Assembly: GCF_006874475.1 (NCBI RefSeq)
Contig: NZ_VIRM01000032.1
Coordinates: forward strand, 1-64,000
Reading direction: 5' to 3'
Length of the DNA: 64,000 nucleotides
Source of the DNA: Microbispora hainanensis
GTDB lineage: Bacteria > Actinomycetota > Actinomycetes > Streptosporangiales > Streptosporangiaceae
In this document: positions 42,977 through 52,936 of the stretch, piece by piece
Layout of the letters: every line of letters starts with the position of its first letter
Position numbering within the stretch: the first letter of the stretch is position 1
Position numbers and translations under genes: made by a program
Notes under the pieces: model-generated
Seen by the model: the letters and a program-made list of their open reading frames with translations, nothing else
Told to the model about the DNA's origin: nothing
Database searches by the model: none

Positions 42977-43084
42977 GTGCCGCAATCGTCCACGGCCGAG
43001 GTCATCGACCGCTTCAACCACGCGTTCGTCCACCACGACCCCGACCCCGTCCCGCTCGCCACCGACTCCGAGGCCCGGGTCTGA
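42977..43084 (+). pseudogene. Truncated SnoaL-like/NTF2-fold remnant (35 codons)
   Basis: GTG 42977 has CAGGAG 8 nt upstream. The peptide begins STAEVIDRFNHAFVHHDPD, the normal opening of small SnoaL-like polyketide cyclase/ketosteroid-isomerase-fold proteins of about 130 aa, but stops at TGA 43082-43084 after 35 residues. An internal deletion is the simplest explanation. The oxidoreductase gene starts one base later. The intact promoter and ribosome-binding site mean it may still be translated and serve as a coupling leader. Confidence 0.65.
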
Positions 43085-43085
43085 C

Positions 43086-44087
43086 GTGCGCAGCTACCAC
43101 CTCGACAGCGGCGCCGGGCTCTCGGGCCTGACGATCAGAGACCACCCCGACCCGGTCCCCGGCGCCGGTCAGGTCGTCGTCGCCGTACGCGCCGCGTCTC
43201 TGAGCTTCCGGGAACTGATGATCGCCCGCGGCGACTACGTCCTGCCGGTGAAGCCGGACGTGGTTCCGATATCCGACGGGGCCGGCGACATCGTGTCGGT
43301 CGGACCCGGGGTCGACTCCCGGCGGATCGGCGAACGAGTCGCCGCCACCCTCTTCCCGAGCTGGCAGGACGGCCCGTTCGGCATCGAGCACCTGCCGCAG
43401 CGCGGCGGCTCGCTGGACGGCATGCTCACCGAACGCGCGGTGGTCGACCAGGAGGCCCTGGTGCCGGCCCCCGCTCACCTGTCCTACGAGGAGGCGGCGA
43501 CGCTCCCGTGCGCCGCGGTCACCGCCTGGAACGCGGTGACCGGCGCGGACGGTCTGCGTCCGGGCCAGACCGTGGTGACGCAGGGATCGGGCGGGGTGTC
43601 GCTGTTCGCCCTGCAGTTCGCCAAGACGCTCGGCGCCCGGGTGATCGCCACCACCAGCGGGCCCGGGAAGGCGGCCCGCCTGCGCGATCTCGGCGCGGAC
43701 GAGGTCATCGACTACCGGGCCGTCCCCGACTGGCCGGCGAGGGTCAGGGAACTCACCGGCGGACGGGGCGCCGACCGCGTCATCGACGTCGCCGGCCTGC
43801 TGGAACAGTCCCTCAAGGCGGTGGCGATGGCAGGCCACGTCGCGTGCGTGGGCTTCGTCTCCGGCACCGCGCTCCCGGTCGACACGCGCACGCTCTTCGC
43901 CTCCGGCGCCACCGTGCGCGCCGTCGCGGTCGGCAGCCGCGCCCAGTTCCTCGCCATGAACCGAGCCATCGAGGTCAACGGCCTTCGCCCGGTCATCGAC
44001 CGCGCGTTCCCCTTCGAGCAGGCCCACGACGCCTATCGCCATTACGCCTCGGGTAAGGCGTTCGGCAAGGTCGTCATCACCATCTGA
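43086..44087 (+). CDS. Zinc-independent NAD(P)-dependent quinone oxidoreductase-like (MDR) protein
   Basis: Medium-chain dehydrogenase/reductase of 333 aa. The GroES-like half has VVVAVRAASLSFRELMIARGDY and PDVVPISDGAGDIVSVGPGV; the catalytic-zinc Cys of alcohol dehydrogenases is replaced. The coenzyme fold is VVTQGSGGVSLFALQFAKTLGA with the Gly-X-Gly-X2 pattern. GTG 43086 follows the SnoaL remnant directly. Likely a stress- or xenobiotic-inducible reductase under the TetR-like operators upstream. Confidence 0.92.
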   Translation: MRSYHLDSGAGLSGLTIRDHPDPVPGAGQVVVAVRAASLSFRELMIARGDYVLPVKPDVVPISDGAGDIVSVGPGVDSRRIGERVAATLFPSWQDGPFGIEHLPQRGGSLDGMLTERAVVDQEALVPAPAHLSYEEAATLPCAAVTAWNAVTGADGLRPGQTVVTQGSGGVSLFALQFAKTLGARVIATTSGPGKAARLRDLGADEVIDYRAVPDWPARVRELTGGRGADRVIDVAGLLEQSLKAVAMAGHVACVGFVSGTALPVDTRTLFASGATVRAVAVGSRAQFLAMNRAIEVNGLRPVIDRAFPFEQAHDAYRHYASGKAFGKVVITI

Positions 44088-44131
44088 CCGGACACGCCCG
44101 GCCGCGCCGCACCGGAAATCGATACGAAGAA

Positions 44132-44166
44132 AAGGTCCCGTCCGAACTCCTCTCGGACGGGACCTT
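44132..44166. terminator. Bidirectional terminator between convergent genes
   Basis: A 14-bp perfect stem (AAGGTCCCGTCCGA / TCGGACGGGACCTT) and 7-nt loop lie between the oxidoreductase stop (44087) and the ctaB stop (44176). A-rich flank on the left and TTCT on the right allow use in both directions. Confidence 0.85.
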
Positions 44167-44175
44167 CTGAGTGGA

Positions 44176-45129
44176 TCAGGCGACCAGGGAGTCGATCGCG
44201 ACGGCGAGGAACAGCAGCGCCAGGTAAATGTTCGACCAGTGGAAGAACCGCATCGGGCGCAGGTCGACGCCGGTCTTGCCGGCGTTCACCCGGCCGAGCA
44301 GGCGGTAGACCTCCACCAGGCAGACCGCGCCGAGCGCGAGCGCCGCCGCCGGGTAGAGCAGGGAGGTGCCGGCGATCGGCCACAGCAGCAGCGAGCACAG
44401 CACGGTGGCCCAGGTGTAGGCGACGACCTGCTGGACGACGCGGCGCTCGGTGGTGACCACCGGGAGCATGGGCACGTCGGCCGCCGCGTAGTCCTCGCGG
44501 TAGCGCATGGCGAGCGTCCAGGTGTGCGGCGGCGTCCAGAAGAACACCACGCCGAACAGCACGACCGGGGCCCACGACAGCGTGCCGGTGATGCCGGCCC
44601 AGCCGATCAGCACCGGCATGCAGCCGGCGATGCCGCCCCACACGATGTTCTGCGACGTACGCCGCTTGAGCACCAGCGAGTAGACGAAGACGTAGAACAG
44701 GATCGCGCCCAGCGACAGCACCGCGGCCAGCCCGTTGACCGTGAGGGCGAGCCCGAGCGTGGAAAGAGTGCCGAGAATCACACCGAAGACCAGCGCGCCC
44801 GCCGGCGACACGTCGTGCTTGGCGAGCGGACGCCTGCGGGTGCGCCGCATCGTCCGGTCGATGTCGCGGTCGATGTAGCAGTTCAGGACGTTCGCGCTGC
44901 CCGCCGACAGGGTGCCGAACACCATGGTGGCGGTGGCGGTCCACAGGTCGGGCAGGCCATGCGCCGCGAGGAACATGACCGGCAGGGTCGTGATCAGCAG
45001 CAGCTCGATGATCCGGGGCTTGGTGAGCGCCACGTAGGCCTTCACGAGCGCCCCGATGGAGCGGGGAGCCGTGGCCGTCGCGGTGGACCCGAGCGGGGTC
45101 ACCGTCTGCTTGTTCGTCAGGACCGTCAA
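44176..45129 (-). CDS. ctaB: Protoheme IX farnesyltransferase (heme O synthase)
   Basis: UbiA-family prenyltransferase that adds the farnesyl group to heme B. Motifs [23 protein letters not shown] (first Asp-rich motif) and [16 protein letters not shown] (second) are present among nine hydrophobic segments. 317 aa. The start is TTG 45129 with GGAAG 4-5 nt upstream, rare but supported by the family N-terminus. Divergent from tkt; the 252-bp gap between them contains no gene, and an upstream in-frame extension of tkt has no ribosome-binding site. Confidence 0.96.
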   Translation of the reverse strand: MTVLTNKQTVTPLGSTATATAPRSIGALVKAYVALTKPRIIELLLITTLPVMFLAAHGLPDLWTATATMVFGTLSAGSANVLNCYIDRDIDRTMRRTRRRPLAKHDVSPAGALVFGVILGTLSTLGLALTVNGLAAVLSLGAILFYVFVYSLVLKRRTSQNIVWGGIAGCMPVLIGWAGITGTLSWAPVVLFGVVFFWTPPHTWTLAMRYREDYAAADVPMLPVVTTERRVVQQVVAYTWATVLCSLLLWPIAGTSLLYPAAALALGAVCLVEVYRLLGRVNAGKTGVDLRPMRFFHWSNIYLALLFLAVAIDSLVA

Positions 45130-45381
45130 GGCGCTTCCAACACGTGCGGGGTCAACGCGTAACCTCTGATTAGGGCGGATCTCCGGGCAGCCTGTCTCCG
45201 GGCGGCAGCCGGCACTTGGTCAATCACTGTAGTCGCCACCGCAGGTGGTCCCCGAACCGGGGCCGAAGCCGCGGGTGCCGTTACCGAGGTGGCTACCAAA
45301 CGGTATTACGAGGAACCCGTTAGGGTCCCCTGTGGGCGGGAAATGCCAGAACCGGCGCGAAAACAAGAGGGGATCGAGCAG

Positions 45382-47484
45382 TTGAGCAGCGCAAGCCTTG
45401 AGTGGAGTGATCTTGACCGGCAGGCGGTCGACGTCGTGCGAGCCCTGGCGATGGACGCCGTGGAGAAAGCGGGCTCGGGTCACCCCGGCACCGCGATGAG
45501 CCTCGCCCCCGCTGCCTACCTCCTTTTCCAGCGGGTCCTGCGTCATGACCCCTCGGATCCCAAGTGGGTGGGACGAGACAGGTTCGTCCTTTCCTGCGGG
45601 CATTCGAGCCTGACGCTCTACATTCAGCTCTACCTGTCCGGCTACGGCCTGACCCTGGACGACCTCAAGGCGCTCCGGCAGTGGGGCAGCCTCACCCCGG
45701 GCCACCCCGAGTACGGGCACACGGCCGGCGTGGAGACCACGACCGGTCCGCTCGGCCAGGGCGTCGGCAACGCGGTCGGCATGGCCATGGCGGCCCGCCG
45801 CGAGCGCGGCCTGTTCGACCCGGACGCCGCGCCCGGCGCCTCGCCGTTCGACCACATGATCTGGTGCTTCGCCTCAGAGGGCGACCTCGAGGAGGGCATC
45901 AGCCACGAGGTCAGCGCCATCGCGGGTCACCAGAAGCTCGGCAACCTGGCCGTGATCTTCGACTCCAACCACATCTCCATCGAGGACGACACCCAGATCG
46001 CCCTGTCCGAGGACATCGCCAAGCGCTACGAGGCGTACGGCTGGCACGTCCTGGAGGTCGACTGGACCAAGACGGGCGAGTACAAGGAAGACGTCCAGGA
46101 GCTGTACGCCGCGCTCGAGGCGGCCCGCGCCGAGACCGAGCGGCCGACCTTCATCAAGCTCCGCACGATCATCGGCTGGCCGGCGCCGAACAAGCAGAAC
46201 ACCGGCAAGATCCACGGCTCGGCCCTGGGCGCCGACGAGGTCGCCGCGACCAAGCGCGTCCTCGGCATGGACCCCGGCAAGAGCTTCGACGTCCCCGCCG
46301 AGGTGCTCGGCCACGCGCGTGAGGTCGTCCAGCGCGGCCGGGCCCTGCGCGCCGAGTGGAACAAGGGCTACCAGAGCTGGCGCGAGGCCAACCCCGAGCG
46401 GGCGGAGCTGTTCGACCGGATCTCCAAGCGCAAGCTGCCGGAGGGCTGGGACAAGGCGCTGCCGTCGTTCGAGATCGGCTCGCAGGTCGCCACCCGCAAG
46501 GCGTCCGGCGAGGTGCTGAACGCGCTCGCGCCGGTGCTGCCGGAGCTGTGGGGCGGCTCGGCCGACCTCGCGGAGTCCAACAACACCACGATGAAGGGCG
46601 AGCCGTCCTTCATTCCGGACGAGTACCAGACCAGGGAGTTCCCCGGCAACCGGTACGGCCGCACGCTGCACTTCGGCATCCGCGAGCACGGCATGGGCGC
46701 GATCCTGAACGGCATCGCGCTGCACAACGGCACCCGCCCCTACGGCGGCACCTTCCTGGTGTTCAGCGACTACATGCGCCCGTCGGTGCGGCTCGCCGCG
46801 CTGATGAAACTGCCGGTGACCTACGTCTGGACGCACGACTCGATCGGTCTCGGCGAGGACGGCCCGACCCACCAGCCGATCGAGCACCTGTGGGCGCTGC
46901 GCGCGATCCCCGGCCTGGACGTCGTCCGCCCGGCCGACGCCAACGAGACGGCGGCCGCGTGGAAGACCGTCCTTGAGCACAACGACCGCCCGGCGGGCCT
47001 CGCCCTGACCCGGCAGAACGTCCCCACCCTCGACGGCACGGGCGACCCGGACGCCGTCGCGCGGGGCGGCTACGTCCTGCAGGACGCGTCCAACGGCCAG
47101 CCCGCGGTCGTGATCATCGGCACCGGCAGCGAGGTCCAGCTCGCCGTCGAGGCCCGCACGATCCTGGAGTCGCAGGGCATTCCGACCCGCGTGGTCTCGA
47201 TGCCGTGCGTGGAGTGGTTCCGGGAGCAGGACGCCGCCTACAAGCAGATCGTGCTGCCCCCCGCCGTCAAGGCCCGGGTCGCGGTCGAGGCGGGAATCAC
47301 GATGGGCTGGCGCGAGTTCGTGGGAGATGCGGGCGAGGTCCTGGGGCTCGAGCACTTCGGCGCGTCCGCGCCGTACAAGACGATCTACGAGCAGTTCGGC
47401 CTCACCGCCGACCGCGTCGTCGCCGCCGCCAAGGCCAGCCTGGCCAAGACGGGCGCCGACAAGGGCGAGACGACCGGAAACTGA
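45382..47484 (+). CDS. tkt: Transketolase
   Basis: TPP-dependent transfer of two-carbon units in the pentose-phosphate pathway. Seen are [16 protein letters not shown], the TPP motif [20 protein letters not shown] with [11 protein letters not shown], and the pyrimidine-domain residues in [14 protein letters not shown] and [19 protein letters not shown] 45382 (700 aa) is preferred: GAGGGG sits about 9 nt upstream and homologs start at the same point ([15 protein letters not shown]). A frame to GTG 45289 is open. First gene of tkt-tal-pgi-zwf-opcA-pgl. Confidence 0.96.
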   Translation: MSSASLEWSDLDRQAVDVVRALAMDAVEKAGSGHPGTAMSLAPAAYLLFQRVLRHDPSDPKWVGRDRFVLSCGHSSLTLYIQLYLSGYGLTLDDLKALRQWGSLTPGHPEYGHTAGVETTTGPLGQGVGNAVGMAMAARRERGLFDPDAAPGASPFDHMIWCFASEGDLEEGISHEVSAIAGHQKLGNLAVIFDSNHISIEDDTQIALSEDIAKRYEAYGWHVLEVDWTKTGEYKEDVQELYAALEAARAETERPTFIKLRTIIGWPAPNKQNTGKIHGSALGADEVAATKRVLGMDPGKSFDVPAEVLGHAREVVQRGRALRAEWNKGYQSWREANPERAELFDRISKRKLPEGWDKALPSFEIGSQVATRKASGEVLNALAPVLPELWGGSADLAESNNTTMKGEPSFIPDEYQTREFPGNRYGRTLHFGIREHGMGAILNGIALHNGTRPYGGTFLVFSDYMRPSVRLAALMKLPVTYVWTHDSIGLGEDGPTHQPIEHLWALRAIPGLDVVRPADANETAAAWKTVLEHNDRPAGLALTRQNVPTLDGTGDPDAVARGGYVLQDASNGQPAVVIIGTGSEVQLAVEARTILESQGIPTRVVSMPCVEWFREQDAAYKQIVLPPAVKARVAVEAGITMGWREFVGDAGEVLGLEHFGASAPYKTIYEQFGLTADRVVAAAKASLAKTGADKGETTGN

Positions 47485-47494
47485 GGGACGAAGG

Positions 47495-48598
47495 ATGAAT
47501 GAGAATCTGAAGCGGCTGACGGACGCCGGAGTCTCCATCTGGCTCGACGACATCAGCCGGGAGCGGCTGCGCTCCGGCAACCTCGCCGCCCTGATCCGCG
47601 ACAAGTACGTGACGGGAGTCACGTCCAACCCCACGATCTTCGCCTCCGCGCTGAGCAAGGGCGACGCCTACGACGCGCAACTGCGCGACCTCGCCATCCG
47701 CGGCGTGTCGGTCGAGGAGGCCGTGCGGGCGATCACCACGTTCGACATCCGCTGGGCGGCCGACGTGCTGCGGCCGGTCTTCGACGCCACCCACGGCGTC
47801 GACGGGCGCGTGTCGATCGAGGTGGACCCGCGCCTGGCCCGCAAGACCGAGGCGACGATCGCCGAGGCCCGCGCGCTGTGGTGGCTGGTCGACCGGCCCA
47901 ACGTGCACATCAAGATCCCGGCGACCGTCGAGGGCCTGCCGGCGATCACCCAGGCCATCTCCGAGGGCATCAGCGTCAACGTCACGCTGATCTTCTCGCT
48001 GGAGCGCTACCGCCAGGTGATGGACGCCTGGCTGAGCGGGCTGGAGAAGGCGAAGGCCAACGGCCTCAACCTGGCCACGATCGAGTCGGTCGCGTCGTTC
48101 TTCGTCAGCCGCGTCGACACCGAGATCGACAAGCGCCTCGACAAGATCGGCACGCCGGAGGCCCTCGCGCTGAAGGGCAAGGCCGGCGTCGCCAACGCCC
48201 GCCTGGCGTTCGCCGCGTACGAGGAGGTCATGAACTCGCCGCGCTGGCAGGCGCTGCGCGCCGCCGGCGCGCACCCGCAGCGCCCGCTGTGGGCCTCCAC
48301 CGGCGTGAAGAACCCCGACTACCCCGACACGCTGTACGTGGAGCAGCTGGTCACGGCCGGGGTCGTCAACACCATGCCGGAGAAGACCCTGGACGCGACG
48401 GCCGACCACGGCCGGATCTCGGGCGACACGATCCGCCCCTTCTACCAGCAGGCGTGGGACGTCATGGCCTCGCTGAAGCAGGTCGGCATCGACTACGACG
48501 ACGTCGTCCGCGTGCTGGAGGAGGAGGGCGTCGAGAAGTTCGAGACGTCCTGGAACGAGCTTCTCGAAACCGTCGACGGCGAGCTGCGGAAGGCCTGA
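47495..48598 (+). CDS. tal: Transaldolase
   Basis: Class I aldolase of the non-oxidative pentose-phosphate branch, 367 aa (the long actinobacterial type). [14 protein letters not shown] and the Schiff-base Lys in [15 protein letters not shown] are present; [18 protein letters not shown] is the conserved phosphate-binding end. ATG 47495 with GAGGGA 6 nt upstream; it starts 10 bp after tkt. Confidence 0.97.
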   Translation: MNENLKRLTDAGVSIWLDDISRERLRSGNLAALIRDKYVTGVTSNPTIFASALSKGDAYDAQLRDLAIRGVSVEEAVRAITTFDIRWAADVLRPVFDATHGVDGRVSIEVDPRLARKTEATIAEARALWWLVDRPNVHIKIPATVEGLPAITQAISEGISVNVTLIFSLERYRQVMDAWLSGLEKAKANGLNLATIESVASFFVSRVDTEIDKRLDKIGTPEALALKGKAGVANARLAFAAYEEVMNSPRWQALRAAGAHPQRPLWASTGVKNPDYPDTLYVEQLVTAGVVNTMPEKTLDATADHGRISGDTIRPFYQQAWDVMASLKQVGIDYDDVVRVLEEEGVEKFETSWNELLETVDGELRKA

Positions 48599-48605
48599 GC
48601 TAGAG

Positions 48606-50231
48606 ATGACAATCGAGGTGACCCTCGGCGACGAGGCGGACGCCGTCCAGGCGGTCAAGGAAAAGCTCGTGGCCGAGGGGGTGCCCGCGGCCCTCGCCGC
48701 CGGCGACCCCACCCTCTGGGGTCCGCAGGCGCAGTCGGAGGCCGCGATCCGGCTGGGCTGGCTCAAGCTGCACCAGACCAGCCGGGCGCTGCTGCCGGAG
48801 ATCGCCAAGCTGGTGGAGCGGGCCCGCGCCGAGGGCCTTGACCACGTGGTGCTCGCCGGCATGGGCGGCTCCTCCCTCGCTCCCGAGGTGATCTGCGCCA
48901 CCGAGGACGTGCCGCTGACCGTCCTCGACACGACCGACCCGCACCAGGTGCGGCGCGCGCTCACCGACCGGCTCGACCGCACGATCGTGGTGGTGTCGAG
49001 CAAGAGCGGCGGCACGATCGAGACCGACAGCCACCGGCGCATCTACGAGAAGGCGTTCCGCGACGCGGGGATCGACCCGGCCGAGCGGATCGTGGTCGTC
49101 ACCGACCCCGGCTCCCCGCTGGAGCGTACGGCCATCGAGGCCGGATATCCGGTGGTGCTCGCCGACCCGAACGTGGGCGGCCGCTACAGCGCGCTCACCG
49201 CGTTCGGCCTGGTCCCGAGCGCCCTGGCGGGCGCCGACGTGACCAAGCTGCTCGACGACGCCGCCGCGGTGGCGCCGCTGCTGTCGCAGGACGAGGGCAA
49301 CCCGGGCCTGGATCTCGGCGCGCTGCTCGGCGCGCAGGCGCTGCAGGGACGCGACAAGCTGATCCTGCGCGACGCGCCGTCCGACATCACGGGCCTGCCC
49401 GACTGGATCGAGCAGCTCATCGCCGAGTCGACCGGCAAGGAGGGCAAGGGCATCCTGCCCGTCGTCGGCGCCGAGGCCGCGGAGGCGGACGACCAGTTCC
49501 TCATCACGATCGGGCCCGACAGCGGCACCACCGTCGACGGCCCGCTCGGCGCGCAGTTCCTCGTCTGGGAGTACGCCACGGCGATCGCGGGCCGGGTGCT
49601 CGGGATCAACCCGTTCGACCAGCCGAACGTCGCCGAGTCGAAGGAGAACACCACCCGGATCCTGCAGGAGGCCGGGGACGGCCCGCTGCCGACCGGCACC
49701 CCGGTGCTCGCCGACGGCCCGGTCGAGGTGTACGGCGACCTGCCGGGCGACCTGAAGGACCTGGCCGACGTCCTCACCTGGCTGCTGCGCGCGATCCCCG
49801 AGCGCGGCTACCTGGCGATCATGGCGTACCTCGACCGCGAGGCCGCGTTCGACGCGGCGGTCGTCGGCGAGGCGTCCTTCGAGGAGATGACCGAGACCTG
49901 GGCGAGCGCCGACGTCGCGACGCTGCGGGCGCTGCTCGACTACCGCACCGACCACGTGGTCACGTTCGGCTGGGGCCCGCGTTTCCTGCACTCCACTGGG
50001 CAGTACCACAAGGGCGGGCCCGCGACGGGCGTGTTCCTGCAGATCACGGGCGCGGTGACCGAGGACGTCGAGGTCCCCGGCAAGCCCTACACGCTGGGCA
50101 GGCTGCAGCTCGCGCAGGCGCTGGGCGACCTGGGCGCCCTGACGTCCCGGGGCAGGCCGGCCGTGCGCCTGCACCTCACCGATCGCGTCGCCGGGGTCAG
50201 GCACCTGCTCTCCGTGGCCGAGGAGCTCTGA
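48606..50231 (+). CDS. pgi: Glucose-6-phosphate isomerase
   Basis: 541 aa, two SIS domains. The sugar-phosphate loop is VVSSKSGGTIET, the catalytic region GMGGSSLAPEV and PNVAESKENTTRI, and the C-terminal GQYHKGGP contains the conserved His. The order tkt-tal-pgi-zwf places it between the two pathway branches. It begins 7 bp after tal; the next gene follows after 46 bp. Confidence 0.97.
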   Translation: MTIEVTLGDEADAVQAVKEKLVAEGVPAALAAGDPTLWGPQAQSEAAIRLGWLKLHQTSRALLPEIAKLVERARAEGLDHVVLAGMGGSSLAPEVICATEDVPLTVLDTTDPHQVRRALTDRLDRTIVVVSSKSGGTIETDSHRRIYEKAFRDAGIDPAERIVVVTDPGSPLERTAIEAGYPVVLADPNVGGRYSALTAFGLVPSALAGADVTKLLDDAAAVAPLLSQDEGNPGLDLGALLGAQALQGRDKLILRDAPSDITGLPDWIEQLIAESTGKEGKGILPVVGAEAAEADDQFLITIGPDSGTTVDGPLGAQFLVWEYATAIAGRVLGINPFDQPNVAESKENTTRILQEAGDGPLPTGTPVLADGPVEVYGDLPGDLKDLADVLTWLLRAIPERGYLAIMAYLDREAAFDAAVVGEASFEEMTETWASADVATLRALLDYRTDHVVTFGWGPRFLHSTGQYHKGGPATGVFLQITGAVTEDVEVPGKPYTLGRLQLAQALGDLGALTSRGRPAVRLHLTDRVAGVRHLLSVAEEL

Positions 50232-50277
50232 CCATGCGATGCGTTACAGGCGAAGGGCCCGTCCGCAGGGAGGACAC

Positions 50278-51966
50278 ATGACGGAGCAACAGGAGCCGCA
50301 GGCCCCCGCCGACGACGCCCGGCAGGCGCCGGACGCGCCCAGCAGCGCCGCGCCGGAGGCCGTGCAGGGGGACGATCTGACCAGCGCCGAGCGGGCGGTC
50401 CTGGCCGCCGCTCAGGCCGCCACGACCGGGACCACCGAGGCGACCATGGCGGCCAACCCGCTGCGCGACCCGCGCGACCGGCGGCTGCCGCGGGTCGCCG
50501 GGCCGTGCGTGCTCGTGCTGTTCGGGGTCACCGGCGACCTCGCCAAGCGCAAGCTGCTGCCGGCGATCTACGACCTGGGGAACCGGGGGCTGCTGCCCCC
50601 GGGCTTCTCCCTGGTCGGTTTCGCCCGCCGCGACTGGGCGCACGAGGACTTCGCCCAGGTCACGTACGAGGCGGTCAAGGAGCACGCGCGGACGCCGTTC
50701 CGCGAGGAGGTCTGGAAGCAGCTCAGCGAGGGCATCCACTTCTGCCCCGGTGAGTTCGGCGACGACGGCGCCTTCGACGTCCTCGCCATGATGCTGAAGG
50801 AGATCGACGAGACCCGGGGCACCGGCGGCAACTACGCCTTCTACCTCTCGGTCCCGCCGAAGTTCTTCCCCCTCGTGATCCAGCAGCTCAAGCGGACGAA
50901 CCTGGCCAAGGCCCCCAAGGGCTCCTGGCGCCGGGTCGTCATCGAGAAGCCGTTCGGGCACGACCTGAAGAGCGCCCAGGAGCTCAACGCGATCACCAGC
51001 GCGGTGTTCCCCGAGAGCTCGGTCTTCCGGATCGACCACTACCTCGGCAAGGAGACCGTCCAGAACATCCTGGCGCTCCGCTTCGCCAACACGCTGTACG
51101 AGCCGATCTGGAACCGCGGCTACGTCGACCACGTCCAGATCACGATGGCCGAGGACATCGGCATCGGCGGCCGGGCCGGCTACTACGACGGCATCGGCGC
51201 GGCCCGTGACGTGATCCAGAACCACCTGCTCCAGCTCCTCGCGCTGGTCGCGATGGAGGACCCCACGTCCTTCGACGCCGACGCGCTGCGCCGGGAGAAG
51301 GAGAAGGTGCTGCGGGCCGTCAAGCTGCCCGCCGACCTGGCCACCGGCACCGCCCGCGGCCAGTACACGCGGGGCTGGCAGGGCGGCGAGCCCGTCGTCG
51401 GCTACCTGGAGGAGCAGGGCATCTCCCCCGACTCCACAACCGAGACGTACGCCGCGGTGAAGCTGGAGGTGGCCAACCGCCGGTGGGCCGGAGTGCCGTT
51501 CTACCTGCGTACGGGCAAGCGGCTCAGCCGGCGGATGACCGAGGTGGCCGTCGTCTTCCAGAAGGCGCCGCACCTGCCGTTCAGCAAGGACGACACCGAG
51601 ATCCTCGGGCACAACGCGCTGGTCATCCGCGTCCAGCCGGACGAGGGCATCACGGTGCGCTTCGGCTCCAAGGTGCCGGGCACGGCCATGGAGGTCAGGG
51701 ACGTCAACATGGACTTCGCCTACGGCGAGTCGTTCATGGAGTCCTCCCCGGAGGCGTACGAACGGCTGCTGCTCGACGTGCTCATCGGCGATCCGCCGCT
51801 GTTCCCGCACCAGCGGGAGGTGGAGCTGTCATGGATGATCCTCGACCCGATCGAGGAGTTCTGGGCCTCCCATGGCCGGCCCGAGGGGTATCCGTCCGGC
51901 TCCTGGGGTCCCGCCTCGGCCGACGCCATGCTGGCCAGGGACGGACGCGCCTGGAGGCGGCTGTGA
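50278..51966 (+). CDS. zwf: Glucose-6-phosphate dehydrogenase with long N-terminal extension
   Basis: First enzyme of the oxidative pentose-phosphate branch. NADP-binding FGVTGDLAKRKLLPAIYDLG and the substrate site RIDHYLGKETVQN are intact, with the usual C-terminal domain. ATG 50278 with a strong GGGAGGA sequence gives 562 aa, about 56 more than usual; the extra residues are acidic, Ala/Gln-rich and disordered. ATG 50446 matches the normal family start (MAANPLRDPRDRRLPR) and has a weaker site. Either or both starts may be used. Confidence 0.96.
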   Translation: MTEQQEPQAPADDARQAPDAPSSAAPEAVQGDDLTSAERAVLAAAQAATTGTTEATMAANPLRDPRDRRLPRVAGPCVLVLFGVTGDLAKRKLLPAIYDLGNRGLLPPGFSLVGFARRDWAHEDFAQVTYEAVKEHARTPFREEVWKQLSEGIHFCPGEFGDDGAFDVLAMMLKEIDETRGTGGNYAFYLSVPPKFFPLVIQQLKRTNLAKAPKGSWRRVVIEKPFGHDLKSAQELNAITSAVFPESSVFRIDHYLGKETVQNILALRFANTLYEPIWNRGYVDHVQITMAEDIGIGGRAGYYDGIGAARDVIQNHLLQLLALVAMEDPTSFDADALRREKEKVLRAVKLPADLATGTARGQYTRGWQGGEPVVGYLEEQGISPDSTTETYAAVKLEVANRRWAGVPFYLRTGKRLSRRMTEVAVVFQKAPHLPFSKDDTEILGHNALVIRVQPDEGITVRFGSKVPGTAMEVRDVNMDFAYGESFMESSPEAYERLLLDVLIGDPPLFPHQREVELSWMILDPIEEFWASHGRPEGYPSGSWGPASADAMLARDGRAWRRL

Positions 51967-52015
51967 GCGCGGCTGCCGGCGCGCCGCGTCCGGGGTGGAA
52001 CGAGCGGAGAGCGGT

Positions 52016-52936
52016 GTGACGACCTTCAACCTGACCGAGACGACCGCGTCGAAGATCTCTTCGACGCTCACCCGCCTGCGGCACCAGATGGGCGCGCCCG
52101 CCGTCGGCATGGTGCTGACCCTCGTCGTGGTGGTGGACGAGGCGGGTCAGTACGACGCCCTGCGCGCGGCCACCGAGGCGGCGCGCCAGCACCCCTCGCG
52201 CATCCTGATCGTGATCAACCGCGACCCGGCCGAGCCCAACCGGCTGGACGCGGAGATCCGCGTGGGCGAGTCGGCGCCGGGTGAGGTCGTGCTGCTGCGG
52301 CTGTACGGCGAGCTGACCGAGCACGGCGACTCGGTGATCATGCCGCTGCTGCTCACCGACACGCCGGTGGTGGTGTGGTGGCCGGGCGACTGCCCGGAGG
52401 TTCCCGCCAAGGACCCGATCGGGCATCTGGGCAGCCGCCGGATATTGGACGCCAAGTCGGCCCCGGACGCGGTCGCCGCGATCTCCTCGCGGGCCGCCAG
52501 CTACGTCCCCGGCGACACCGACCTGGCCTGGACCCGGCTCACGCCGTGGCGCAGCCTGCTGGCCGCCGCCTTCGACCAGCCCGTGGGGAGGGTCACCGGG
52601 GGTGTGGTGGAGGCCGCGCGGGGCAACCCCAGCGCGTCGCTGCTGGCCGCCTGGCTGTGCGACCGGCTGGGTGTCCCGATCGAGATCGCCGACACCGCCG
52701 GCCCCGGCCTGACCGGTGTGCGGCTGTCCGTAGAGGGCGGCGAGCTGACGTTGAGCAGGACCGACGCCCGGCTCGCCACCCTGTCGCGGCCCGGGCACCC
52801 CGACCGGCGGGTCGCCCTGGCCCGCAGGCCGACCTCGGAACTGCTGGCAGAGGAACTGCGCCGGCTCGACCCCGACGAGATCTACGCCGACGCGATCCAC
52901 CGCCTGGCGGAGATGAAGGGGCGGGGAGGGTCGTGA
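52016..52936 (+). CDS. opcA: Glucose-6-phosphate dehydrogenase assembly protein OpcA
   Basis: Actinobacterial/cyanobacterial redox-sensitive partner that helps assemble and activate the dehydrogenase. Conserved parts are TASKISSTLTRLRHQMGAP, HPSRILIVINRD, VIMPLLLTDTPVVVWWPGD and LGSRRILDAKSA. 306 aa. GTG 52016 has CGGAGA 6 nt upstream; 49 bp after zwf and overlapping pgl by 4 bp (GTGA). Few cysteines are present (two: WWPGDCPE and WLCDRLG). Confidence 0.97.
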   Translation: MTTFNLTETTASKISSTLTRLRHQMGAPAVGMVLTLVVVVDEAGQYDALRAATEAARQHPSRILIVINRDPAEPNRLDAEIRVGESAPGEVVLLRLYGELTEHGDSVIMPLLLTDTPVVVWWPGDCPEVPAKDPIGHLGSRRILDAKSAPDAVAAISSRAASYVPGDTDLAWTRLTPWRSLLAAAFDQPVGRVTGGVVEAARGNPSASLLAAWLCDRLGVPIEIADTAGPGLTGVRLSVEGGELTLSRTDARLATLSRPGHPDRRVALARRPTSELLAEELRRLDPDEIYADAIHRLAEMKGRGGS

